Shown: piece after piece, positions 1 through 12,400 of the stretch
Layout of the letters: every line of letters begins with the position of its first letter
Position numbering within the stretch: the stretch's first letter is position 1
Origin: Symsagittifera roscoffensis
Taxonomy: Eukaryota; Xenacoelomorpha; Acoela; Convolutidae
Assembly (NCBI RefSeq): GCF_963678635.1
Contig: NC_087063.1
Span: forward strand, 32,500,599 to 32,564,598
DNA: 64,000 nucleotides
Direction: 5' to 3'
Program-made: the position numbers and the translations under genes
Notes under the pieces: generated by a model
The model's database searches: none
The model's input: the letters and a program-made list of their open reading frames with translations, nothing else
Told to the model about the DNA's origin: nothing

Positions 1-203
1 GATTTTCCTGAAAGAAAAACATACGACCTAAGTAAGCGTCCTCACGTCGTTCAATAACACTCAATCAATAAGATTGTCTTTTACATCTATCAGTCAATAC
101 AACAGTACAAATTCAATTGATAAAAGGTAACCAATATCCTCATGAAAACAGTCCAAATTATAGCATTTAAGAACTCGTCATTTTTGCGAATTGAGTGTTT
201 CAC

Positions 204-419
204 CTTGTCAATATCTTTCGTAAAAACAGCACCACCCAGTCCGTATTGAGTGTCATTGGCCCTCTTTACCACTTCGTCCAGGGTCTTGAACTTGAATATG
301 GACTGGACTGGTCCGAATATCTCCTCCTTGGCTATCCTCATTCCGTCCTCCACATCTGCAAACACAGTTGGCTCCACCCAAAATCCAGACTGATCCATAG
401 ATTTGCCACCGAACACAAC
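204..419 (-). CDS. ALDH: ALDH exon 5
   Basis: Starts after a TTTTCAG acceptor with [20 protein letters not shown] and runs through [13 protein letters not shown] and [20 protein letters not shown] to a GTGAAA donor at 203. 72 codons, phase 0. The remaining 1-203 is intron 5. A CTTTCAG acceptor at about 8-14 could open exon 6 at position 7, but too little is left to prove it. Confidence 0.94.
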
Positions 420-3400
420 CTGAAAAGACAGCAAAAGACTAACTGCTTATCAAACTCACAATCTCAGCCTTGACTAACCAGTGGCACTTTCTCAAATTAG
501 ACTTACCTCAACTATAAAAGTTAAAAGGCTACTAAGGGTAAAAATTCGATAATCTACTTTGATAATTTGGCAAACAGTTTCAGCAGCGCAGCCGATTTTT
601 TTAAAAGGAAAATGCCATTACAAGCTTTTCTTGCAATGTTTTGACATAGAACTTTTCAACCAGAATGGGGGCCGAGTCGGTCGCCTACTCCTGGCATGCA
701 ACTGGAACACCTAAATTTAGGGCGGTTCTGAGATTCTATGAACGTATTATCCTCAGGAAACTTTTCTTGATCATCATTTTGTAATTTGAAAAGATATCAT
801 TACTTTTTCACGAATTTGTTTGCCTTAAAGTTTGTTCATCACTGAATAGTTTCTTTGTGCATATAGTTTAGAATAACAACTTATACAAATCAAACCTTGG
901 CTCCCTCTTTCTTCCCACTTTCAATCAAGTCGAGAATCTTCCCTTTCTGCTCGCTGTCAATCTGAGGTCCATGCTGAGAGTCATCGTTCATTGGACTCCC
1001 CACAGTTCTGGTTTCGGCCAACATCTTCGAAATTTCCACAAATTTATCATAAATTCCTTCTTGGACGAAAGTCCGCGTTCCCGCACAACAACATTGACCC
1101 ATGTTCGTCATAGCTGCTTCCTGCGCTACACTAGCTGCGTATTCTAAATTGTCATAATCGGAAAAAATGATGTTGGGACTTTTACCGCCCAGTTCAAGTG
1201 TCACTCGTTTCAAGTTGGAGTCGCCCGAGGCTTTCATGATCAGTTTGCCCACTTCTGTGGATCCCGTGAAAGTTATTTTGTTCACCTGAAAAGAATCATA
1301 TTATCAAAATTTCGCATCAAACTCAATTTGCAGGCCCAATTCATTCACATGAAACCTTTTGTTTTTTGCAAAATTCGAATTCTTCGACAAAATTGCCACG
1401 AATTGTTCTACAAATATTTATCTGAGATTAGATGATTTCACAATGAACTAAATGCACTTTGACCCTTAGTATTCTAACATGATTTTATGTACTGCCAAAC
1501 TAACGTTTATTGTTCCGACTTTTTTGCAGATAAATATTGAATTTTCGTGACGCCGTCTGTAGATTTCGAATACTACTAATGATAGCTGGACAACCATCGT
1601 ACATCGTGCGAACTATTGTTTTTGAATAAGAAAAACAAAACCAAAAACACTAAAGCAACAAAGGCTATTTCCAACTTGCTAGAAAGGGCAAATTCCTTTC
1701 ACGCAAACATAGCAAAACAATAGCCCAAATCAATATTTTAAAACTTTATTTCGCTGAGAAATCTAAAAGTTGAAATCCACTTTCGAAATTAGAACTCGAT
1801 CACGTCTTTCGTGACATCTACACGTTTGCTGTTCGATAGTTGAGTTTGCTTTTTAAGCAAAGAATTGAATTGAACTTTTGCCGAGGTTTGCTGAACAATT
1901 TTCACACTGAGGCGAAGCTGCGCTTCGCAAACACTTGCGAGAACAAAAGCAGCTCTATCAAATGAAAAAAAAAGAATAAGTAGAAATCAGCCTCGAATAA
2001 GCAAAAACTCGGCTATGTCTCCGCTTCGAATCTGCGATCTAGCAAATTTGAGTCTCACGCACTAACCACTAAGCCACGGACGCTTAAATTTCCCAAAAAC
2101 TAGACACCAATAACACAGCTACATATGCTAATAAATTACCAATTTGATGTGGCAAAAGTAGCACCAAATACAGAAAAGACAAAATTTTGCATGCATTAAA
2201 TTGGAAAGCATAAAGCCAAATCCTGTATAAATTATGCTTTTCAAAACTTTCTGAAATCGAGCTTTTTATCATTGTACTGCTGTTTGAAACAAAGAACTTT
2301 TTTCGGTTCATTTAAGGAATTAAAAATGCATCAGCTGTGTTAGCTTTTTACTAATCAAAGGTCAAAGCACATATCAAACTATACTGCTACCGCAGCCTAC
2401 CGATTCAAAAAAGCCGCCAAAAATAGCACTTTTATTTCCAACTTAGGTTGAAAAACAAATTCTTTGTTCATGGAATTTAGAATAACAACTAATTTAAATG
2501 AAAACTTTGCTCCATCTTTTAAGACCTATCTTTCAGTGTGACCAAATGCCACTAGACTTTGTAGCCTAATTTTTTTAATTAGAGGTAATATTTTTCAGGA
2601 ATATTTTCTGATGCGGAATTACAATTTGATTTTACTGTTATGAGTTTCCAATCAAGATTAATAAAAATTGAGTCCCGATTAAATAGTATACTTTTTATTA
2701 ATTTGGGAAGTACACAATGAGATTATAATATAATTAAGCGGAATATAAATAAAATAAAATAATGTTTTCTTGTCTTTGCTAGTAAGTTTTATTGCTGCAA
2801 ATTTCTGAGCAGTTCTTGTTCGATCGAGAATTGTATCAAGTTTTTGTCTCTCTTTTTTCTGTTGTGTTCTTTTCAGACTTTTTTTCCCAATTCTGTTGTT
2901 ATTTAGTCTAACTTGTCAAAAGTCAACGCCATAATCTTCAGTCAATTCCAGTATTAGCCCAAAACGATTTTTTTAAATAGTGTTGTTCAATTCCAGATCG
3001 CAGTCATAAATGCCTCAGGCTAATATTAATATAAATATAAGTAAAATGTTCTTGGTGGCAAAAATTAACCAAATCAATAGGTCCGCTGCTAGGCGGTAAT
3101 ACCTTCTTTTTTCCCACTTTCAATCAAGTCGAGTGTAATTATCAGAGAGGACGTACAGAAACTTAAATCAACTGAATGCAGCCCAAGCTAAAATTGTTGA
3201 ATGAGTAAACCAAATAGTTGTAGGTTATTCCCCAGAGCTTAAATCGCGTCCTTGATTCTTCATATTAAACAAACACTGACGTCGCGTGAAAACATGCCGT
3301 CTTACGCTTAGGACTTTTACCTTTAAGACCATTTACAATTTCTACCTTAAAGTTTCCGAATAATATATATCATCTTTGAGCTCTTACAAATTCTAAATCT

Positions 3401-6400
3401 TTATTCATTGACAGTTTTGTGATAAAAACAAACCCAATTGGAGAAAACGGATAAATATTTTCATTAATTATATTTATCTGGGAATTTTCAAAACCAAATT
3501 TCATCAATTTTTGAAACTAAGAATCACTCATAATTATCGCGTCATATGAACTTTTGTTATTCGACAACAAAATTTTCCGTCCTTTTTACAAATGAAACTG
3601 AATCGAACTTACAAGAAAATCAAAGGACAGCTACGTGTTAATGCGTGATAGAGCTCATTTTTACGCAGCTACTGGTTGTTCTTGTGCATTATTTTGGTTT
3701 AACTTTGAGCATTGTTTTGCTTAACTTTGTGCATTGTTTTGCAGACGTTGCCAGTTAGTGTGTAGGTTAGTGTCGAGTTACTGTGTAGGTTAGGGTCCAA
3801 ATGGGTGATGATGCGTAGTTCAGTAGACTCCTCCCAATTGCCTTGTAAGTAACAGTGAGTGTTTCTTTGGAGCAACCCCAATTAGTGCCGGCAAGCTTAT
3901 CACAGACCTTATTACAGTGTTCGTTTAAGTTAAGTTGGTTGTCGAATGTAACGCCTAGAATTTATGGGTTTCGGTTGGCAGGTAGCTGGGAGCCGTCGAC
4001 AATGACATTTGGTTTTAGGTTGAATTCAAGTTGAAAAGATAGATGTAGTAGATTTATCTTTTGAGAGTGATAGATTTCTGTTTGTTAGCCAGGTGGCGAG
4101 GTTTTCAAATTATGGATTTAAGGTCTGGGTTAGGTCTTTTAGCTGAGGTCTTGTAACGGATGTAATTAATTAAAACTATGTTTATCTTTATTTCAGATAT
4201 GGCATTGTCCGTTGTGCCTTAATTTAATATATTGCAAATAAATTCAACAAATGGTAGCAGGAAGTAGTTGAACTGACCTCTTACCAAAACCCTCCAATTC
4301 TTGCGGACGCAGTTGATTACAACTGGCGTGCTAAAGTGGAAATTTGGATACTTATAATTGAAGAGAAAGCAGAAAGAACAAGCTTTAGCCGTTGCTTTAT
4401 CTATGATAGGAAAGTACAGAGAAGTGCCGACAGTTTCACTTGAACAGTTTGATCATGAAGATGGAATGACCAATTTGCTTAGAACTTTAAATGAAAACTT
4501 CAAGAAGAACCGGTTGACAGTGCCTACGAAGCCTATCCAGTGCCTGGAATTTTGAAGTATTCCACAGACACAGAGGAAACTTATCGATGTCCAAATGATG
4601 CCTAAGTGATGTGTTTCTCAGAGACTCCTGGGCTACGGATTGGCGCAAACAAGGCAACAGAGCCTCGCAAGGCAACCGGAGCACGGCAGTCACAGTCAAC
4701 AACGTTACGCTAATTGCCACATACCAGCCTCTTTGGAGCGGGGACTTAGCGGTCATTAGTGCGTACAGAGAAGAACTGAACTCCCAGATCATGCAGTGCA
4801 AACAACAAAATGATCTTATCATCGGTGGAGATTTCAACGCGTCGATCGGCGAGACAACAGATCGGGAAGAGGACCAAGCAGCTGGTCCACATGGCCTAGG
4901 TCGAACGAACCCCGCCGGACACGACCTCTTAAACTGGTGCCATGAGCAGGGACTAGCATGGGGGAACTCTTTTTTTGAACACAACCTCAGAGGTACTTGG
5001 CAATGTCCGTCACGAAATTCATGGCATGAGATTGACGGCTTCCTCGTCAGACAGAAAAACCGCAGCAAATGTCTGAAGAGTGTTAACACCGTGACCACAG
5101 CCAGAAGCCTATCGGATCATTGGCCAAAATCTCTGACGGGATGGTTACAGAGGCCAACGCCGAGAAGACAACCAAGGGCCCAAAAGAACAACACGAACTG
5201 GGAAGCGCTCAAGGACCCCATCACGCGCGCCAAGTTCCAATCTGAAACTGAAAGAGAAACGGAGAAACAGAGTGGGGGAAGATGGACCGAACTAATAGCG
5301 GGGATAGCCAAAGCAGGCAAACGTGTCTGTGGCACGAAAGGGAAAGTGGCCCTGAGCCCATGGCTTGACCGACATGAGCGCGAGATAAAAGGGTTCAAAG
5401 AGAAGATCACGACGCTGATTAAGAGAGCTAAAGAAGCCAGCACGCAAGAGGGAAAACACCGATGGACCGTTTTCAGGAAACAAGTTCGGAAACTGTACAA
5501 GCTCGCCAAGAAAAAATGGGAAGAAGAGTGGTGGTTAGAAAAAGTGCAGGAGACCGAAACCGCTGAGAGGAAAGGTGAAATCGGGACGATCTACAAGACG
5601 CTGAGGAAGATCGGAACGAGAGACTTGCAAACTGTGCAAGAAGAACTTTTCACACCGGGGGAGTTCAAGTGCCACTTCATGAAAGTCTCTGAACACCACA
5701 ATGAGCGAGATATTGTGGAGCTCATGAAAACTGCAAGGAGCACCCCGAAGCGGACCGATCCACGATCAGCACAAGCGGCTGTCAACATGGAAAGGGAAAT
5801 CACATACGACGAGTTTGAAGAACAGCTGCTGAAGATGAAAGACGGCGCGGCAGGCAATGACGGAGTGAGGGTGGCCGCTGTAAAGGCCTTGACACAGAAA
5901 TCCAAGAAGAAGGTATATGAAACGATCATCCGACACGTCAAAATTCCCCCGCGGGAATGGCAAGAGGACACAAGAGAAGGCTGGGTGATACCACTGCACA
6001 AGAAAGACCGAAACAAGCTTGATAACTACCGTGGAGTTTGCCTCCTCCCCCTCATCAGCAGAATAGTTGCAAGAATATACGCCACAAGAATCCGGGAATG
6101 GGCAGAAACAATCGAAGTCCTGGGAGAGAACCAAAACGGATTCAGAGAGGGACGATCTACATGCGACTCCACACAGATCCTAATTCGATTAGACAAGGAA
6201 GCGCGGAGAGTGATGGGCCGAAACGAAGTGAACACAGACAACAGGCCGGGTGCGGTACTGCTGAACATTACGAAGGCGTACCCCCGTGTAAAACGTCCAC
6301 TGCTGTGGGAGATACTAGGCAACCTAGGCATGCAGCGAGAAACACTAGCAGTGTTGAAAGGTTTACACGAAGGGACCATATTCAAAGTTAAAGAAGGGTT

Positions 6401-9400
6401 AAGAATGGCTGCCGTTGAGAGGGTTGAGGGAGGGCTGTGCGACGTCTCCGATCTTAATTAACATCTATCACGCAGAAGCAATGAGACTAGCCAGCCAGGA
6501 ACGACGAACGGAAGCCGAGAAGCAGGGTCTAGAGTGTGGTCTCAAGTGGGGTTGGGTCCCCAACAATAGCTTTCCAGCCTTAGATCCAGCCGCAACGTTG
6601 AGAAGCTCGGCAAAAGAAGAATTCATGATTGAAGACTTGCTTTTCGCTGATGACTCGACGATCATTGGATGGACAGAAGAACTGAGGGAAGGAAAAGAAG
6701 TGATAAAGAAGAGCATTCTCAATTTCGAAGAGAAGTGTCACGACGGGAAAGAGGAATTCGTCACTTTCGGAACGAAAGAAGCAGACAAGACCAGGATCCT
6801 AGGAACTCTCCTAGGCAAAAAAGACGACAGGGCTGCAAGGATAAAGAGAGGGTTCACGTCATGTTCAAAGGTCAGACGCTGGTTTTGGAAATCCAAACTA
6901 AGTAGAAGAACACGAAGCCGAATTCTGCAGGCAATGGTCGAGTCCACTATGCTCTTCGACAGCCAAGCTAGGGCTTGGGCGCCATCTGATTTAGCCAGAT
7001 TGCAGAGCATGGTCGACAAAGGCTATGGATCGGTTTGGAACAATGGAGACGGAAGAGTTTTAAAACGAATGGAAGCAACCGGGACAAATATGTACAAGAT
7101 CAGGGAAGAACTGGCGGTAACATCTGTACGAACGAAAGTAGAAGGCAGAGCCCTAAAACGAATAGGCCACATCCTACGAATGCCAAACACCCGAATAACC
7201 AAACGAGTCGTACTAGGCAGGTGGATGGAAACAAGGAGGCCAACCGGCATGCTCAGAGGTGGGCTTATCGCATACTGGCGACGCCTCCTCAGAGAGTGCG
7301 GGCAAGACTGGACCAATGCCGGAAACCTAGCTCAATCACGGATAAATTGGAAAAAAATGCTGAGGGCGAGAAGAGCCGCCATGCTAGAGTGGGAGAAAGC
7401 CATGTCGACAAGGAAAAGACAGGATCCTAGACCCGAAAGAGCGCAAACAACGCGACATGATACCTTGATGTGCAGTGTAGAGGGATGCCAAAGAATGTGC
7501 AAGTCCAAATCGGGTTTAGTTCAACATGAACGGAAAGCCCACCGACTTACCGACCGCCCACATATGTGCAAAAAGTGCCAAGCCACTTTCGCAGAGAGAG
7601 CACAGCTTGCGAACCACGTGAAAGCGTGTGGCAACTTATACCAAGGAGTGGAAACGGGAAGATTTACGAATTTGAGACCCAGAAAGCCGTGTCCCACGTG
7701 TGGCCGCCTGATTACGAGTAACAACTTGGCCAAACACGAGAGGCTCTTGCACCCTGGAATGTGATCAGCCTCTTGGAACCGCAATTTTTGTGCCATCTGT
7801 AGATTATATTAGTCTAACGGGCCGATTCGAGGGACAACCTCACTAATGTAACGTTTCACCTGAACACCCTCTTCTATTGTTTAGCGTCTCAGTAGTAGTT
7901 TGTAATGTGCCCATTCGAGGGCCGACCTCACTAGCTACTAATTTCAGATGAATATGCAACCATGCAGCTCCAAGAAGTTCCAACGCAAGGCGACAGTGAC
8001 CAAGAAATTGAGGGACAACAATATCATTGTCGAGGAGAAGAGCAAACCATACAGAACGCTGACAGCGTAGGAGGAAAAGAAGACATACACCTGCGGAGTT
8101 CTGGGCTCATCATCATGGAGTGCACTTGAAAGACACGCTAGTGACGAGTTGCCCTGGTGGGAATTTGAAAACACTAATGACACCAGCCATAAGAGAGGAT
8201 TTCAAGAGATGGGGCGTTGGGGCACTCGCCATCGCCGGAGGCACCAACGATTTGGTGCGGAAAGACGGAACCAGCGGAAATGTCGAGGAGATTGTGATAG
8301 ACATGGAAAACTCATCGACGAGTACCTGAGAAACGATTTCAAACTGGTGCTTGTTCAGTTGCCCGGGAGACTCAGCAAGAAAGAGGAGGTGAAAGCACTG
8401 AACAACGCATACCAGAAGCTGGCAAATAGGAAAGGCATCCAGTTTCACCAAACCAAGCGATTCACAATTGGGGATGCTCTCGGAAGACGGACTACACCCA
8501 GCCCCAGAGAAGATACAAGAACTCGCCAAGGATATGTTCAACGCCTTGAAGGTCATCAGCTGATGTGCCCATTCGAGGGACGACTAGCTGTTCTTCCGGA
8601 TAGGCTTGTACAGAGGAGTGCACCAAGGCCTCATACGAGGCTTAACTGGAGCGACGACGAAGCCTATCCAGTGCCTGGAGTTTTGAAGTATTCCACAGAC
8701 ACAGAGGAAACTTATCGATGTCCAAATTCCTGGTTGAGATTGAAAAACATTATAATAAGTTAAAAGTCATAATCTTGTGTTACCACATGAGATTCAGGGA
8801 TGACAACTGCTGGAAACAGCCGACTTGCAGTAATCACAGACAAACACTTTTGTCCGCTGTTACTTGGCTAAACTATGGCGAAGTAAAAGTTTTGCGACAG
8901 ATGTTTGTTGGCATCGGAGCGATTGGAGAAGAAAGTGTGGTAATCATGCTGTACAATACTGTAGTTGTATACATGGGCCAGCAAAGGAGGTAGTTCTGGT
9001 AGAGATCTTGACAACGAGGTTCTACGCGCATTCGCCATTTAGCAATAGAATTTATGAAAAAAATGACCTAGTTTTATAATTATGCTTTTCTAAAGTTCAA
9101 GTAGAACATGTTAATCTCGACTCTGGCACGATTTTGTAGTTGCTTGTGCTTCTCACAACAATCTTCATTAAGTATCTGATTTTACCGCTGCGCAGATAGC
9201 AATCGGCTCAAATCCAGACTTTTCTGGCAACTTGGATGCGATTCTGCCAGCCCTTGAAATTGAAACAATGTCTCATTATGTTGCTGCAAGGATTGGCGCG
9301 CTTGGGAAAGCTCGGAAGTCCTTTATCTAGAATGAGATAATCGAGCGTATTCGCAGAGCTCTGAGGCACAACGTTCGTAACAGGAAACATGAATCTGAAA

Positions 9401-12400
9401 CCTGTTAGAAATGGCGGACAAGTACTAAAAAATACGAGCCGGACCTATCTGCCACGTTGATTGATGATGATTTCTGACAAATTCGAGCCACATGCTGTGC
9501 TTGGGACGGAGTCAGTTATTCGTGGATCCCAATAGAACAAATTGGTGGACGAGAATGACTATCTGCCTGACACGATAGAGTCAACTGCACAGAACAGTGC
9601 AGCTGAAACCAACAAACAGATAGCGAAGTTCTTCGCAAGGTCAGAACACTATTTTTGGCTCAACGGAAAGAACTTGCCCAGTAACAAAACCCTCTGAAGC
9701 ACAATTTTCCAATGAAACTCTGCCACAGTTTCAGGAAAGACAGAAGATCGACGTAACAGCAGCTAAAGTAATAAAAAAGAGTGCCACAGTGAAGATCACA
9801 GTAATTATAGAAAATGGCAAAGAAGATTTCGCCGGAAAATAGAAAATCGAGCAGGAAAGGCAAATGGTAAACGGAAAACCTAATAAAATGTAGCTTATCA
9901 GGTGCCAGAAGACTTTACAGGCAAGAGATTGGATGAGTAAATTTTATCAAAATACTGATTTCAACGTCATAGATGAGGGAAGTGTTTCGGCGTTTTAGAG
10001 CCTAGTGACGTTAAGTTTACCGGCGAACTGACTTCATGGAAAGAGCTTTCTGTTTTTGCACCAGTGAAGAATACAGGCCAAACGACAATTGACAAACGTT
10101 GGGTACTGATCTTGAAGACAACCGAAGATCGCGCTTTGGGGCGCCGAGTAGTTTCACGTGGTTTCATGGATCAAAACATTTCCCAATAGTTTCTCGACAA
10201 ACTATCAAGCTGTTTTTCTCCGTAGCCAGTAATCACAGTTGGAAAATCAGCAGTTTGGATATCAAAACCGCATTTTTCAGTGATTCTCTCGCTCGTGACA
10301 AGAGATTGCGCATCGACATTACAGCTATCAAAAAATATCGCATTGAAAAGGTTTGGCGGTAAAACGGTTCCTACTCATTTGCAATTATCATATAGCTTAC
10401 TTAACAAAAAAAATCTGCTGTACCAGCAAAATTAATTAGCGTCATCGAAACCGGCGTATTTGAAAGTCTGATTGCTGACAGAGACGCTGCTTGCATCACC
10501 TGCTAAAACTCGATATATTTACGGTCAAACAATGTTATAAGCCCCGCAATGGGTCGCACATTAAAATTCAAAAACAAAATAGGCAGTTAGCTAAGTACGC
10601 AACTTGTCTTGAAATTGATGTCTTGTAACAGTTATAAATCAAAAAATTTATGCATACTTTTATTCAGATATTAGATTGTACATTGTTCCTCATTTCATTG
10701 TTTTTAAGAAAAAAACAATTTTAACAAAAATTGTAAAGAAAATGATAACTTAGAGAAAATTCAAGATCTAGGTTAGTTCGTTTAAAGACCTATTATGAAG
10801 TGTAACGCCTTCAAATTTTCCTAGGACTACTACTACTTATGCGTTAATTGTCCGTTTTCCCGTTGTACAATTTTCCAAAAGAATATTTAATCATTTAGTA
10901 CCTCTATTCAAAATTAAATGGCTTGTTGTTTTAGTTTTACAATAAGGAAGCTCAAAGCAAGTATTTTTTGGTTTTCGCATTTTATACGTGAATTCTCTTA
11001 CTCTATAAAAACTAAAAAATATAGATAAAAAAGTGAGACAAAAATATAGATAAAAAATTTCAAGAAAGAAAAATTTGATAGATACCAATGATAGAAAAAA
11101 AAAGATAGACAAAAAGATAGATCATTGAGATAGATAAATAGATAGATAAAAAAAGAAGGCAAAATGATAGATAAAACATGTTAAAAGCCCTGAAACATGT
11201 CAACATAGGGAACTCTAAAACATGGCTGGAAATGTCTAGCTCAATTAAATAATACCAGCGTTTAACGCACCTTCGGTGCTTCGAAATTTTTCGACAGCTC
11301 ATGAAAAACCGCATATATTGGAAACAACATCTGCAAACTTTCAGTGAACTCTGATTGCACCCAATTACAGGGTTGGTAATTTCGAACTTTTAAATTTTTT
11401 TAATTTCACATTTTAAAAGCGTCATCTCGAAAATTTAATGGGCCTCTGGAGAAATTTAAAATCCAGATTTGAAAGCACTGAGAGTCCCTGAGAGCACCCT
11501 ACTATAGGGTTGCGAATCCAAAATTTTGTGAATTTATTTAAACTTAAGTTTCCCGAAAAAAAATTGAAAAAAATTTGAAAAAAAACATCTTATCTCGGAA
11601 ACTAAAAGGATTTGAGCATTCATATTAATAGGCAAGATTTGAGACGCCTAGATGTACGCTGACAATAAGGTTGTATCTTCATCAAGTTTGTAGTTTCAAA
11701 TTTTTTGAATTTCTTTGTAGATAAGTTCTTCTGGAAATTTTGAAAATCAAAAAACGTCACATCTCAGAAACTAAAAGCATTTGAGCAGTCGCAGGTGGCA
11801 AGATTTGCAAGTCTTTAGAGTACACTGACAACACTGAATTATAGCGTTGGAAATTTCAAATTTTGAAAAATAATAAATTTAAAGTTTCTGAAGTTTTCTG
11901 AACATTTTGGAAAAAATCACAAAAAACGTCATATCTCGAAAACTACAGAGAATTGAGCAGTCATGATTGGAGGCAAGATTCGCAATCTTTGAGAGTACTC
12001 TGACAGGATCTAACTACAGGGTTGGGAATTTCAGATTTTAAAAAAATAATAATTCAAGTTTTCTGAAAACTTTTGAAAAAATCACAAAAAACGTCATATC
12101 TTGAAAACTACAAAGAATTGAGACGTCATATTTGGATGCAAGATTCGTAATCTTTGAGATTACACAGACAAAACCCAACTACAGGGTTGGCAATTTCAGA
12201 TTTTACGAAAAAAAAATTAATATAAGTTTTCTGAAAATTTTTTTGAAAAAATCACAAAAAAAACGTCATATCTCGAAAACTACAAGGATTTGAACAGTCA
12301 CATTTGGAGGCAAGATTTGTAACTCCTTCGAGTACTCTGATAGCACCCAACTACAAGATTAGAAATTTCAAATTTTGAGAAATAATTAAAATTTTCTGAA

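Larger units (their letters stand above)
4597..8656 (+). mobile_element. APE-type LINE with C-terminal zinc fingers and a downstream SGNH frame
   Basis: A 5'-truncated non-LTR retrotransposon nested in copia-like gag. A 71-bp direct repeat flanks it (4526-4596 and 8657-8727, one mismatch), and the gag similarity resumes after it, so these are its ends. Layout: APE endonuclease, reverse transcriptase, three C-terminal zinc fingers (4611-7764), a spacer, then an SGNH-hydrolase-like frame (7948-8563). A short string with ATTCGAGGG recurs at about 7826, 7912 and 8571, around the SGNH frame. No poly(A) tail is seen at the 3' end. GC content and codon use differ clearly from the AT-rich host flanks. 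Clade not resolved. Confidence 0.85.
4152..10717 (+). mobile_element. Ty1/copia-like LTR retrotransposon fossil, interrupted by a LINE
   Basis: Gag-like coding sequence flanks the nested LINE on both sides: 4358-4530 with [19 protein letters not shown] before it, and [16 protein letters not shown] at about 8719-8765 after it. A copia-type RT start lies near 10020-10365 ([10 protein letters not shown] is the motif A region; a TTIDKRWVL-like block precedes it). Short possible LTRs of about 95 bases and an initiator-Met-type primer site support the family. Without the LINE only about 2.4 kb remains, against a usual ~5 kb, so it has lost much of its inside and is broken in many places. It lies antisense to the host gene and is older than the LINE. 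Confidence 0.7.

Noticed and set aside
2017-2087. Functional tRNA gene
   Set aside because: The acceptor stem pairs poorly and the B box is off consensus.
4487-5509. Minus-strand ORFs of 130-203 residues across the LINE (4487-5098, 5117-5509)
   Set aside because: Antisense shadows of the GC-richer LINE coding strand; no motifs.
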